Below are positions 10,201 through 21,376 of a stretch of 64,000 bases of DNA, in pieces. The notes beneath the pieces are model-generated. The model was not told the origin of the DNA, searched no databases, and saw only the letters and a program-made list of their open reading frames with translations. This DNA comes from Novosphingobium sp. PhB57 (GTDB lineage: Bacteria; Pseudomonadota; Alphaproteobacteria; Sphingomonadales; Sphingomonadaceae), in the NCBI RefSeq assembly GCF_004342985.1, contig NZ_SMBO01000001.1:62001-126000 (forward strand), in the 5' to 3' direction. The position numbers and the translations under genes are program-made. Each line of letters opens with the position of its first letter. The stretch's first letter is position 1.

Positions 10201-10737
10201 TTCGTGGTGTTCCGCAAGGCCGCCGCGAAGCAGAGCCTGACGCTCCCCGCCCGGCCGGCGCAGACCCTGGCCTCGCTCGATGATGGCTGGACCGTGCGTT
10301 TCCAGGCGGACCGCGGCGCGCCGGCCTCGATCGAGATGGCGAAGCTGGCTCCGCTCGAACGGAACGCGGATGCGGGCGTGAAGTACTTCTCCGGAGAAGC
10401 GACGTATTCGCGCAGCTTCACGCTGCCCAAGGGTGCCAAGGCCGGGCAACCGCTCTGGCTCGATCTCGGGCAGGTGGGCGATCTGGCGGAAGTCACTGTG
10501 AACGGAAAGCCGGTCGGCGCGGTCTGGCATGCGCCTTACCGGATCGACGTGGGCAAGGCGGTGAAAAGCGGCAGCAACACCATCGAGGTGAAAGTGGCCA
10601 ATCTCTGGGTCAACCGGCTGGTCGGTGACGCTCAACCGGGCGCCAAGGCGATCACCTGGACGGCGATGCCGACGTATCGCGCCGATGCGCCGCTTCGGCC
10701 TTCGGGGCTGATCGGGCCGGTCACTCTGGGCAAGTGA
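7291..10737 (+). CDS. Glycoside hydrolase family 106 alpha-L-rhamnosidase, secreted
   Basis: 1148 residues with a clear Sec signal peptide, likely cut after AVPALA (about residue 27). The mature N-terminus RDPPGSARPRVWWHWMNGN and the overall length fit GH106 alpha-L-rhamnosidases; a characterised member, RHA-P, is known from Novosphingobium sp. PP1Y. Candidate catalytic acids are D506 and E509 in TDSIEVGEANW and E646 in VAAESMT. The C-terminal 130 residues form a beta-sandwich-like segment with FTLPKGAKAGQPLWLDLGQV. It should release L-rhamnose from plant glycosides or polysaccharides in the periplasm or outside. GGAGGG lies just upstream of the ATG. It is the third gene of the plus-strand rhamnose arm, linking polymer attack to catabolism. 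Confidence 0.9.
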   Translation: MPIHSLRTVLCSATALAATLVAVPALAQEQGPAPAATSAEPSAAPLEDQFRDPPGSARPRVWWHWMNGNISKDGIAKDMAWMKRVGIGGLQNFDANLQTPQVVDHRLVYMTPEWKDAFRFAAHEADRQGLELAIAASPGWSETGGPWVQPQDGLKKLVWSETSVAAGQRFSGKLAAPPSATGPYQALGAALSIEEMISGHPAPPGPSYYGEVGVFAFPEAAEPALALPRAADGLGNALSAAALSDSDIGKGVTLARKEGEAPSLRLDYARPASIGSATIFVPEVTVPFAGAAFTGTLESSADGKAWTPITTLMLGAVPTTVSFPTVTAAHFRLVLNPRKPDGGLGSPAPGIAMGGLFDGVGAMLAKKPLIVGTFALTAGAKVDRFETKAGFVMSRDYYALEEPKDGATGVAPDGVLDLTGKLKADGTLDWQAPALPKGQRWRVLRMGYSLLGTTNHPAPPEATGLEVDKFDGDAVRRYLDHYLGLYKEAAGPDMIGQRGVRALLTDSIEVGEANWTPKMLEQFQRLRGYDARPWLPTLTGVLVGSRAQADKFLYDYRRTLADLLASEHYGTVAKVAHENGLKVYGEALEDKRPMLGDDMTMRSHTDIPMAAMWTFRDEGPRQTLIADMKGAASVAHLYGQNLVAAESMTASMSPWAFAPKDLKRFIDMEFVNGVNRPVVHTSVHVPVDDKKPGLSLFIFGQYFNRMESWGEMAKPWVDYISRSSLLLQAGRNVADVAYFYGEEAPLTGLYGDKPVADAPVSHAYDFLSVDALTGLLSNDGSEVVAPSGARYRAIYLGGSSQRMTLGALKKLAALVEGGATVIGDAPTATPSMMGGAASVRDGEWSALVAKLWPGSGDATVGKGRVMAGKDVEGALKTLGVAPDFRFTSTQMGAGTQAGAKIPFVHRRDAQGEIYYLSNPQGAQSIEAHFRVTGKAPELWHPETGTSEPVGYRIENGETIVPLSLVEGDALFVVFRKAAAKQSLTLPARPAQTLASLDDGWTVRFQADRGAPASIEMAKLAPLERNADAGVKYFSGEATYSRSFTLPKGAKAGQPLWLDLGQVGDLAEVTVNGKPVGAVWHAPYRIDVGKAVKSGSNTIEVKVANLWVNRLVGDAQPGAKAITWTAMPTYRADAPLRPSGLIGPVTLGK

Positions 10738-10744
10738 GGAAGAG

Positions 10745-10794
10745 GAAGTCCTGGGGGATCATCCCCCAGGACTTGGGAATGTCGAACTTGCGCG
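10745..10794 (+). repeat. 50-nt palindromic repeat, copy A (after rhamnosidase gene)
   Basis: Starts 8 nt after the rhamnosidase stop. Positions 10746-10774 are a perfect inverted repeat (14-bp arms around a single C, core GGGGGATCATCCCCC), followed by GGAATGTCGAACTTGCGCG. A second copy at 22223-22272 agrees at 41 of 50 positions. The stem could also serve as a transcription stop between the rhamnosidase gene and the convergent regulator gene. Confidence 0.75.
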
Positions 10795-10826
10795 TTGCAG
10801 GGGGGCGATGCTCCCCTGCTTTTCCT

Positions 10827-13019
<2,193 letters not shown>

Positions 13020-13358
13020 CAACAGGCGGGAGAAAGGCCCGGGGCGTGCCCCGGGCCTTTCCGAACAGACCCGGCGCGCGGTTATTGGCAGGGCGCGGCC
13101 TGCCGCTACCCACATTTTGTCTTTCCAGACGGCACCAATGGTATTGCGGATGCAGGGGGTCACAGATCTCCTGCAATTTCTTCTTTTCGCAACCTTCGAC
13201 AACCCAAAGCACTTCCATGCGTTTCGGCAGCGTTCGACCGAAATGCATTGAGGGGACAACGGGAAATGGTTCGGAAAGCGGCTGGAGGCCGGGAGGTCGT
13301 CCACAGCGGCCGGATTGATGCGTTTTTGCCCCTTGGCACAAGAAGTTGGTGGCTTCGC
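13020..13358. other. 339-nt stretch without a gene (pobA terminator plus leader of the next operon)
   Basis: Holds the pobA terminator (13032-13061) and then about 300 nt before the TolC-like gene at 13359. I see no convincing ORF, repeat or promoter in the latter part. The frame of the TolC-like gene is open back to 13248, but the upstream residues would make an unworkably long signal peptide. Confidence 0.5.
13032..13061 (+). terminator. Terminator of pobA
   Basis: GAAAGGCCCGGGGC (13032-13045) and GCCCCGGGCCTTTC (13048-13061) form a perfect 14-bp stem with a GT loop, 12 nt after the pobA stop, with a short TTT inside the 3' arm. Confidence 0.8.
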
Positions 13359-14603
13359 ATGCGCAGCACGATTGCCTCTGCGGACATTGCTGCTATCGCA
13401 GCCCATGTGCGAAACCACACTGTCTTGCGCCGCGGCGGCGGCCCCCTCGTACTGGTCCTGGCCTGTGCGCTGGCCGGGTGCGCCACGTCTGCCGTGCCGG
13501 AAACCCACACCAACCTGACGATCGCGCCCGCGGTCGAGGCGCCTGCCGATGGCGACTGGTGGAAGAGCGGCGGTGATCCGCTGCTCATCAACCTCATCGA
13601 GCGCGGCATTGCCGCCGATACCGATCTGGCCTGCCGCGCCGCCCGCCTCCACACCCAGGAGGAGACCGACGCGGCCGCTTCCCGGCGGCTGGCGGGCAAA
13701 GTGCGCGCGCTGGTCGGCAAGGACCAGTCGTCGGAACGCGACGCGGCGCGCATGGCCTGGGCCTATGCTTATGCGCAGGCCCGCGCCGACCGCGCGACCG
13801 AAGTGGCGCTCGCCTATGTGCAGGTGCGCCGCCTGCAGCAGATCCTCGTCCTGCGCACCGAGCGGCTCGACCAGTTCCGCGACAATGCCGTGATCGCCGA
13901 ATTCCGCCGCCAGGCCGGTCTGGTGACGGCCATCGACGGCGGACTGGGCAACAGCATGGCCGGCGTGGTCGATGCCGACGTGGCCGCCACCCGCGCGCGT
14001 TTCGATGCCGCGCGGGCCAATCTCGCCGGTTTGACGGGGATGACCGATACCGAATTGCTGACCGCGCTGGGCGAAAGCGCACCGGTGCCGGCGCTGGCGC
14101 CCGGTGCCGCGCTGCCCGCCGACGCACCGCTCCACCGCGCCGATCTCCTGGCCTTGCAGAGCCGCCTCGAAGCCAGCCTGGCGCGCGATTCCATCACTCA
14201 GGCCCAGCTCGACGCCGCGCGCGCGGCGCCGGAAGACGCGGAGACCGCGCCGGCCTTGCGAGAGGCCCTGCAGAAGCTGGACAAGGCCGAGCAGGGCGCC
14301 CGCGCCGAGATCGCGTCGCACCGTCAGGCGATGGCGGCGTTCGACGCCCGCCAGTCCGGGCTGGACGATACCGCGGCGCAGGCCAAACGCGCCGTCACCG
14401 ATGCCCGCGCCGCCTACAAGGCCGGTTTCGGCGATTTCGCGACGCTCTATGTGGCCGAAGCAGCCGCCCTGGCCGCCGACGAGGCCCGCGTGGGCCTGAA
14501 GGCAGACCGGGCCGCGGCGATCATCCGCCTGCACAAGCTGGAAGGCGGGGGCTGGTCGGCCGCCGATCTCGATCCGCCGATGGGGACTGCGGCCTGTGAC
14601 TGA
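13359..14603 (+). CDS. TolC-like outer-membrane efflux lipoprotein
   Basis: About 414 residues from ATG 13359. The lipobox LAGC puts the modified cysteine at residue 41; a GTG at 13407 would give a more normal 25-residue signal peptide, so the exact start is open. The body is alanine/arginine-rich amphipathic helix with two similar halves (VALAYVQVRRLQQIL and RADLLALQSRLEASLARDSI), the pattern of outer-membrane efflux proteins. The 3' end overlaps the adaptor gene by 8 nt. No inner-membrane pump gene is nearby; instead glucan synthesis genes follow. Family moderately sure, cargo unknown. Confidence 0.72.
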   Translation: MRSTIASADIAAIAAHVRNHTVLRRGGGPLVLVLACALAGCATSAVPETHTNLTIAPAVEAPADGDWWKSGGDPLLINLIERGIAADTDLACRAARLHTQEETDAAASRRLAGKVRALVGKDQSSERDAARMAWAYAYAQARADRATEVALAYVQVRRLQQILVLRTERLDQFRDNAVIAEFRRQAGLVTAIDGGLGNSMAGVVDADVAATRARFDAARANLAGLTGMTDTELLTALGESAPVPALAPGAALPADAPLHRADLLALQSRLEASLARDSITQAQLDAARAAPEDAETAPALREALQKLDKAEQGARAEIASHRQAMAAFDARQSGLDDTAAQAKRAVTDARAAYKAGFGDFATLYVAEAAALAADEARVGLKADRAAAIIRLHKLEGGGWSAADLDPPMGTAACD

Positions 14604-15771
14604 CGCCGAAGCGGGTGCGCTCGATACTTTCCTGGGAGCCGGCGCCCGGCGGGGCCGGGGGCATATGCTCAGCCTCGCGCTGCTCACGGTGGCGGCGATT
14701 GCCGCGATCCTGCTGCTCGTGCGGTTCCTGAGCGGCACGGATTCTCCTTATTACACCGCCATGGTCGAACAGGGCGACGTGGTTCCGCTCGTCTCCGAAC
14801 GCGGCACCATCCACGGCAGCGGGGAAGTGGTCCTGGCCGCTGCGCTCGATGGCACGGTCTCGGCCGAGGGCGTGCCGGCCGGTGGGCGGGTCGAGGAGGG
14901 GCAGGTCCTCGCCACGATCGACGCCGAGCCGCTGCGCAGCACGATGGCGGCGGATCGCTCGCTGGTCTCGGCCGCCGAATCCGACCTTGCCGCCGCACGC
15001 GCCGCGCGGGAAGACGCGGCGGGGCGGCTGGGCCGCTTCGAGGATGTATGGCGCCGCTCCGGCCACCGCGTTCCCGCCATCAATGAACTGGAGACCGCCC
15101 GCGCCGCCGTCGACCGCGCGACGCGTGAGGTTTCGGCAGCGGAATCGCGCCTTTCCGCGGCCAGGAGCAGCCTCAAGGCCCATAGCGAGACATTGGCCGC
15201 CGCCGTGGTGCGCGCACCGTTCTCGGGCTTCGTGGTCGATCGCAATATCAGCACCGGCCAGCGCGTGCGCAGCGGCATGCGCCTGTTCACGCTGGCCGCC
15301 AGCGACGAGACGCTGGAGATCGAGGTTCCCCTCGCCAAGGCGGGCAATGCCGAGATCGGCACCGGCACGCTCGCCCGCGTGCGGCTGGATGCGATGCCGG
15401 ACGCAGTGCAGCAGGCCACGCTTGCCCGCGTGCTGGTGGACCGCGCCGATGCCCCGGGATCGCGCCGCGCGGCCTTCACGCTGGAAAAGCCCGCCGAAAC
15501 GGTGCGCCCCGGCATGGCCGCCACGGTGGAGATCGCCTTGCCGGCGCGCAAGGGCGTGATGCTGGTGCCCGATGCCGCCCTGACGTTCGAACCCGAGAAC
15601 TCGGCCGATCGCAGCAGGGCGCGCATCTATCTCGTTTCCCCGGACGGAGAACCGCGCCGGGTCTATGTTTCCACGGGCGCCGGCGATGGCAAGCGCACCG
15701 AAGTCTTCGCCAACGATCTCAAGCCGGGCGACGAAGTCATCATCGGATGGCGCAACCCGCCGGGCAAGTGA
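14596..15771 (+). CDS. HlyD/RND-type periplasmic adaptor protein
   Basis: 391 residues from GTG 14596, overlapping the TolC-like gene. One transmembrane helix at about 24-46, then a lipoyl-like half (GTVSAEGVPAGGRVEEGQVL), a coiled-coil hairpin (about 115-190, rich in Ala/Arg/Glu), the second lipoyl half (VVRAPFSGFVVDRNISTGQ) and a beta-barrel region ending LKPGDEVIIGW. Such membrane-fusion proteins bridge an inner-membrane exporter to a TolC-like channel. The pump is missing here and an opgDH-type glucan synthase operon begins 54 nt downstream, so the pair may serve that synthase or a pump encoded elsewhere. Confidence 0.82.
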   Translation: MTDAEAGALDTFLGAGARRGRGHMLSLALLTVAAIAAILLLVRFLSGTDSPYYTAMVEQGDVVPLVSERGTIHGSGEVVLAAALDGTVSAEGVPAGGRVEEGQVLATIDAEPLRSTMAADRSLVSAAESDLAAARAAREDAAGRLGRFEDVWRRSGHRVPAINELETARAAVDRATREVSAAESRLSAARSSLKAHSETLAAAVVRAPFSGFVVDRNISTGQRVRSGMRLFTLAASDETLEIEVPLAKAGNAEIGTGTLARVRLDAMPDAVQQATLARVLVDRADAPGSRRAAFTLEKPAETVRPGMAATVEIALPARKGVMLVPDAALTFEPENSADRSRARIYLVSPDGEPRRVYVSTGAGDGKRTEVFANDLKPGDEVIIGWRNPPGK

Positions 15772-15825
15772 TCGCGCGAAACAATAGAGGGACCCCTGCT
15801 GCGCAACGAAACTTTGGTTTCGTCT

Positions 15826-17424
15826 ATGCGTATTGACCGCATGAACCGAACGAACATGAGGGGCGAGAGCCCAGAAGTGGGGCTGGAAGCCGGCGTTCCC
15901 GTTACGGAACGCTCGCTGGCTCGTCGTGAATTTTCCGGGCTCCTGGCGCTGATGGCGGGTCTTGCCGCCTTTCCGCGCCTGGCCGAGGCTGCGGTGCAAC
16001 CCAAATTCGCCGCGCCCAAGCCGTTTTCCTGGGACATCCTGGTAGAGCAGGCCCGCGCGCTGGCCGCCCGTCCCTGGGCCGAGCCGCAGACCTCGCCCCA
16101 CGCCGTGGCCGACTTCGATGCCGTGGGCAAGCTGACATATGGCCAGGCCCAGGCGCTCGGCGGCAATGTCCGCCTGTTTCCAACCGCGCGCGGCACGTCG
16201 CCCCATGCGGTGAAGCTGCATCTGGTGGAGAGCGGCTCCGCGCGCGAGTTGATCGATGCCCGGGGGCTGTTCGTGGGCGGCAAGCAGGGCGATCCCGCCG
16301 GTTTCCGCGTGATGACCGCCGACCAGCATTCGGACTGGATGGCCTATCTCGGCGCTTCCTATTTCCGCGCGTCCGGTTCGCGCGATCAGTACGGCCTTTC
16401 GGCGCGCGGCATCGCCGTCGACACGGGACTGCCCAAGGCGGAGGAATTTCCCTCCTTCACGGCCTTCTGGATCGAGAATCTCGGCGCCGACCACGTCCGC
16501 ATCCATGCACTGCTCGACGGACCGAGCCTCACCGGCGCCTATGCCTTCGATTGCCGCAAGGGCGCGTCCGGCGCGGCGGTTACGCAGGACGTAAGGGTCT
16601 CGCTCTTCTTCCGCCGCGACATCGAGCGGCTGGGCGCGGCGCCCATGACCAGCATGTTCTGGTACGACCAGTCCGATTCCGCCAAGCGGCGAGACTGGCG
16701 CCCGGAGATCCACGATTCCGACGGTCTTGCGCTCTGGTCCGGCAGCGGCGAGCGCATCTGGGTGCCGCTCTCCAATCCCTCGGTGAACCGCACCAATGCC
16801 ATGCGCGCGGACCATGTGAAGGGCTTCGGCCTGCTCCAGCGCGACCAGGCCTTCGACCATTACCAGGACGACGGGGCCTTCTACGATCGCCGTCCTTCGC
16901 TCTGGATCGAACCCCAGGGCGACTGGGGCGCCGGCACCGTGATGCTCTACCGCATGCCCACCGATGCCGAGACGCAGGACAATATCGCCGCCTTCTGGGT
17001 CTCCGACCAACCCGCCAGGGCAGGGCAGAGCCGCGACTTCTCCTATCGCCTCACCTGGACCTCGCAGGACCCCAGTGTCGCCACGGGTGCAGGCGCGGCG
17101 GCGCGCTGCGTCGATAGCTGGCAAGGTGCGGCGGGACGACCGGGCGACACGCCGACAACGCAGGAAGCCCGCAAGTTCGTGTTCGATTTCGAAGGGCCCG
17201 CGCTGAAGGGCCTGACGCGCGACAGCGGCGTGACGGCGGACACCAATCTTCCCGCCAAGGCTCTGCTCCACTCCGCCGCCTATCCGGTGGCCGGGCAGGA
17301 GGGGCGTTGGCGCGTGACGCTGGACGTGCGGCCTTCCGCTGTCCCCTCGCCCGAATTCAGGGTATATCTGAAGCGCGGGGAGCAGGCGCTCAGTGAAACG
17401 GTGATCCAGGGAGTCCAGCCATGA
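15826..17424 (+). CDS. opgD: Periplasmic glucan biosynthesis protein, OpgD/OpgG family, with Tat-like signal
   Basis: About 532 residues. The N-terminus contains SLARREFSGLLALMAGLAA, a twin-arginine export signal, which fits OpgD (MdoD) better than the Sec-exported OpgG. The mature part starts FSWDILVEQARALA and has family segments such as ASYFRASGSRDQYGLSARG and MTSMFWYDQSD. OpgG/OpgD proteins shape the beta-glucan backbone made by OpgH in the periplasm. The start is uncertain: ATG 15826 and 15841 and TTG 15814 are in frame and none has a clear ribosome site. The stop overlaps the opgH start (ATGA). Confidence 0.85.
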   Translation: MRIDRMNRTNMRGESPEVGLEAGVPVTERSLARREFSGLLALMAGLAAFPRLAEAAVQPKFAAPKPFSWDILVEQARALAARPWAEPQTSPHAVADFDAVGKLTYGQAQALGGNVRLFPTARGTSPHAVKLHLVESGSARELIDARGLFVGGKQGDPAGFRVMTADQHSDWMAYLGASYFRASGSRDQYGLSARGIAVDTGLPKAEEFPSFTAFWIENLGADHVRIHALLDGPSLTGAYAFDCRKGASGAAVTQDVRVSLFFRRDIERLGAAPMTSMFWYDQSDSAKRRDWRPEIHDSDGLALWSGSGERIWVPLSNPSVNRTNAMRADHVKGFGLLQRDQAFDHYQDDGAFYDRRPSLWIEPQGDWGAGTVMLYRMPTDAETQDNIAAFWVSDQPARAGQSRDFSYRLTWTSQDPSVATGAGAAARCVDSWQGAAGRPGDTPTTQEARKFVFDFEGPALKGLTRDSGVTADTNLPAKALLHSAAYPVAGQEGRWRVTLDVRPSAVPSPEFRVYLKRGEQALSETVIQGVQP

Positions 17425-19241
17425 ACCGCGCCTTGCATCCGCTCCCGCCCGAAGCGCCGCTGGCCATGCCGGTCCAGGATCTCGACGGGATCGCGCCCGG
17501 CACCATCGCCGTGCCGACCAGCCCGCACGGCATGCTGGTCAAGCGCCTGCTGCTGATCGCGCTCACCGCCACGATCGGCCTGGCCGCTTCCAGCGAAGTG
17601 CGTTTCGCGTTCTCCCGCGACGGGCTGGACGTGATCGAAGTAATCCTGTTGCTGTTCTTCGTGCCGCTGTTCTGCTGGATTTCCTTCGGCTTCGTCACGT
17701 CCACCATCGGTTTCCTGCAGCTCATCAGCGGCAAGCATCCCGGTTTCACCGCGATCCCCAGCCCGGCTTCCTCGCTGCGCCATCGCACGGCCGTGCTCAT
17801 GCCGGTCTACAACGAAAGCGTGGAAGCCACTTTCGGCCGCGTCCGGGCCATGACCAATTCGATCGCTGCCTCGGGCGCGGCCGAATGGATCGATTTCTTC
17901 GTCCTCAGCGATTCCAACGCCTTCCACGGCAAGCGCGAGGAAGCGGCCTGGCGCGAGATCGCGGCGGAAGCGCCGATCAACGTCTATTATCGCCGCCGCG
18001 AGAAGAACATCGCGCGCAAGCCGGGCAATATCGCCGAATGGGTCCAGCGCTTCGGCGGCGCTTATGAGAACATGCTGATCCTCGATGCCGACTCGCTGAT
18101 GAGCGGGGATGCCATCGTCGGCATGGCGGCGATCATGGAGGAGCGGCCCTCGATCGGCCTGCTCCAGACCGTGCCGATGATCATCAATGCGCAGACCGTG
18201 TTCCAGCGCTGGATGCGCTTCGCCAGCGAGGCGTACGGGCCGATCGCCTCGGCCGGGCTGCTCTGGTGGTCGGGCGCGGAATCGAACTTCTGGGGCCATA
18301 ACGCCATCGTCCGCACCCGGGCTTTCGCGGATTCCTGCGGCTTGCCGGAACTCCCGGGCAAGCCGCCGTTCGGCGGGCACATCCTCAGCCACGACATGCT
18401 CGAATCCGCCTTGCTGCGCCGCCGCGGCTGGGCCGTGCACATGGTGATGATCGACGGCAGCTACGAGGAATTCCCGCCCACCATCGTCGATCACGCCATC
18501 CGCGACCGGCGCTGGATGCAGGGCAACCTCCAGCACATGCGCCTGCTCGACGCCTCTGGCCTGCACTGGGCCAGCCGCCTGCACCTGCTGATCGGCGCCT
18601 CGGCCTATCTGACCTCGCCGGGCTGGCTGCTGCTGCTCATCACCTCGATCGTCCAGGCGGCCGCCAGCAAGGGCGGGCAGCTCCTCGGCGTCGGCACGCC
18701 GCCGAGCGTGCTCTGGCTGACCGTGCTGCTGCTGTTCGGGCCGAAGCTGATGGGCACGATCTGGGTCCTGGCCGACCGGACGCGTCGCCGCAGCTTCGGC
18801 GGCTTCGGCGGCGTTCTGCGCTCGGTCGCGCTGGAAGTGCCGCTGGCGATCCTGTTGGCGCCGGTGACCATGGTCATGCAGGTCAAGGCGCTGTTCGGCC
18901 TGGCCCTGGGTATTCCCGCGCACTGGAACACGCAGGAGCGCGATGCCCGCCGCATTTCCGTGCGGGAGGTACTGCCGGATCTGAAGGAACACATCGCGCT
19001 CGGCCTGGTCTTCGCGGCCACGGCCTTCATTGACCCGGTGACGGCGCTCTGGCTCTCGCCGCTGACGCTGGGCCTGCTAGCCTCGCCCTGGCTGATCAGC
19101 CTGACGTCGAGCCAGCAGATCGGCGAGCGGGCGGAGCGGCACGGCTATTTCCGCGTTCCCGAACCGACGATCGACGATCCCGTCGAACATGCCAATGACG
19201 ATGTGGAAGAAGGCGGCACGCCGCCGCTGGTAATCGGCTAA
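17421..19241 (+). CDS. opgH: Membrane glucan glucosyltransferase OpgH/MdoH
   Basis: 606 residues, clearly shorter than E. coli OpgH (about 850). Two N-terminal transmembrane helices, then a GT2 catalytic domain with VYNESVEATFGRV, the DxD-type motif at D222-A-D224, ILSHDMLESALLRRRGW and the product-binding RDRRWMQ at 361-367, followed by four to five C-terminal helices. It polymerises glucose from UDP-glucose and moves the chain to the periplasm. ATG 17421 overlaps the upstream stop by 4 nt. The shortening appears to lie in the cytoplasmic N- and C-terminal extensions, so regulation seen in enterobacteria may not apply. Confidence 0.9.
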   Translation: MNRALHPLPPEAPLAMPVQDLDGIAPGTIAVPTSPHGMLVKRLLLIALTATIGLAASSEVRFAFSRDGLDVIEVILLLFFVPLFCWISFGFVTSTIGFLQLISGKHPGFTAIPSPASSLRHRTAVLMPVYNESVEATFGRVRAMTNSIAASGAAEWIDFFVLSDSNAFHGKREEAAWREIAAEAPINVYYRRREKNIARKPGNIAEWVQRFGGAYENMLILDADSLMSGDAIVGMAAIMEERPSIGLLQTVPMIINAQTVFQRWMRFASEAYGPIASAGLLWWSGAESNFWGHNAIVRTRAFADSCGLPELPGKPPFGGHILSHDMLESALLRRRGWAVHMVMIDGSYEEFPPTIVDHAIRDRRWMQGNLQHMRLLDASGLHWASRLHLLIGASAYLTSPGWLLLLITSIVQAAASKGGQLLGVGTPPSVLWLTVLLLFGPKLMGTIWVLADRTRRRSFGGFGGVLRSVALEVPLAILLAPVTMVMQVKALFGLALGIPAHWNTQERDARRISVREVLPDLKEHIALGLVFAATAFIDPVTALWLSPLTLGLLASPWLISLTSSQQIGERAERHGYFRVPEPTIDDPVEHANDDVEEGGTPPLVIG

Positions 19242-19250
19242 GCCCCCTTG

Positions 19251-19279
19251 CGTCGTCCCGGATGGGGTCCGGGACGACG
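19251..19279. terminator. Bidirectional terminator between opgH and LysR gene
   Basis: CGTCGTCCCGGA (19251-19262) and TCCGGGACGACG (19268-19279) make a perfect 12-bp stem with a TGGGG loop, placed between two convergent stops. The TCCCGGA/TCCGGGA core recurs in hairpins at 29794 and, with one change, at 31122. Confidence 0.8.
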
Positions 19280-19280
19280 A

Positions 19281-20168
19281 TCAGGCGCTCGCCCTGGCCA
19301 GTCTGGTCGGAAGCTCCGCGCGCAAGTGCGCCACCAGCGCGCTCACTTTGGGCGAAAGGTGGCGCCGCTGGGGATAGACCGCCCAGATCGGCTCCTCTTC
19401 CGGAGCCAGCGCGGCAAGCACGGGCTCCAGCCGCCCCGTCGTGACGTGATCCCCCAGGTAGAACGCCGGCAACTGGCACACGCCCATGCCGGCCAGCGCC
19501 GCTTCGAGCAGGGCATTGCCGCTGTTGCAGCGCCAGCGCCCTTGCGGCCGAAAGGTCTTGCCGCCCCGGAAATGCCACTGCACCGCCGAGCCCACGAGGC
19601 ATTCGTGGCGGGAAAGCTCCGCGATATCAGCAGGGCGCCCGTGCGCGTCGAGGTAGGCAGGGGAGGCGAGGGTGACCAGCGCGCGCGATGCCACCCGTGT
19701 CGCCACCAGCCGGGAGTCTTCGAGGTGCCCCGTGCGGATCGCCAGATCGTAGCCCTCGGCGATCAGGTCGACGAGGCCGTTGTCGAGGTCCAGCGTCACC
19801 GAAATCGCCGGATAGGCCTGCGACAGTTCGCGCACCAGCGGCGCCACGAACTTCTCGCCCAGCGCATAGGAACACGTCACCCGCAGGTGCCCGCGCGGCT
19901 CGCCTTGCGCGGTGATGGCGGCGATGGCCTCGTCGCGCTCCTCGATCAGGCGGCGGCAGGTTTCGAGGAAGATCTGCCCCGTTTCCGTCAGCCGCAGCGA
20001 GCGCGTGGTGCGGTGCAGGAGCTGGACCTGCAAGCGCGCCTCCAGCCGCGCCAGCGCCCGGCTCATATGCGTTACGGAAGCGCCATAAGCCTCGGCCGCC
20101 TGGGTGAAGCTGCCGAGCCGCGCCACGATCACGAACTCCTCGATCCCGTCCCACTGGCCGAGCATCAT
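19281..20168 (-). CDS. LysR-family transcriptional regulator
   Basis: 295 residues. N-terminal winged helix-turn-helix ([20 protein letters not shown], then [20 protein letters not shown]) and a periplasmic-binding-protein-like effector domain with [21 protein letters not shown] near the end. Start at 20168 or 20165 (two adjacent ATGs). It diverges from frmA-fghA over 95 nt, so it is the obvious candidate to control formaldehyde detoxification, but this is by position only. It belongs to the broad CrgA/DsdC-like group of LysR proteins often found beside dehydrogenases. Confidence 0.88.
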   Translation of the reverse strand: MMLGQWDGIEEFVIVARLGSFTQAAEAYGASVTHMSRALARLEARLQVQLLHRTTRSLRLTETGQIFLETCRRLIEERDEAIAAITAQGEPRGHLRVTCSYALGEKFVAPLVRELSQAYPAISVTLDLDNGLVDLIAEGYDLAIRTGHLEDSRLVATRVASRALVTLASPAYLDAHGRPADIAELSRHECLVGSAVQWHFRGGKTFRPQGRWRCNSGNALLEAALAGMGVCQLPAFYLGDHVTTGRLEPVLAALAPEEEPIWAVYPQRRHLSPKVSALVAHLRAELPTRLARASA

Positions 20169-20263
20169 TGTCCCCGTATGGTTATAATCCTTTTCAGACT
20201 GGCCGCTTTATCACAGCAAGGCGCGGTCCTACAAAGGCCTTCAGAGATTTAGGAGCATACCCC

Positions 20264-21375
<1,112 letters not shown>

Positions 21376-21376
<1 letters not shown>

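Noticed and set aside
15814..15825. TTG start for the OpgD-like gene
   Set aside because: Gives no better ribosome site and only lengthens the region before the twin-arginine signal; later ATGs fit as well.
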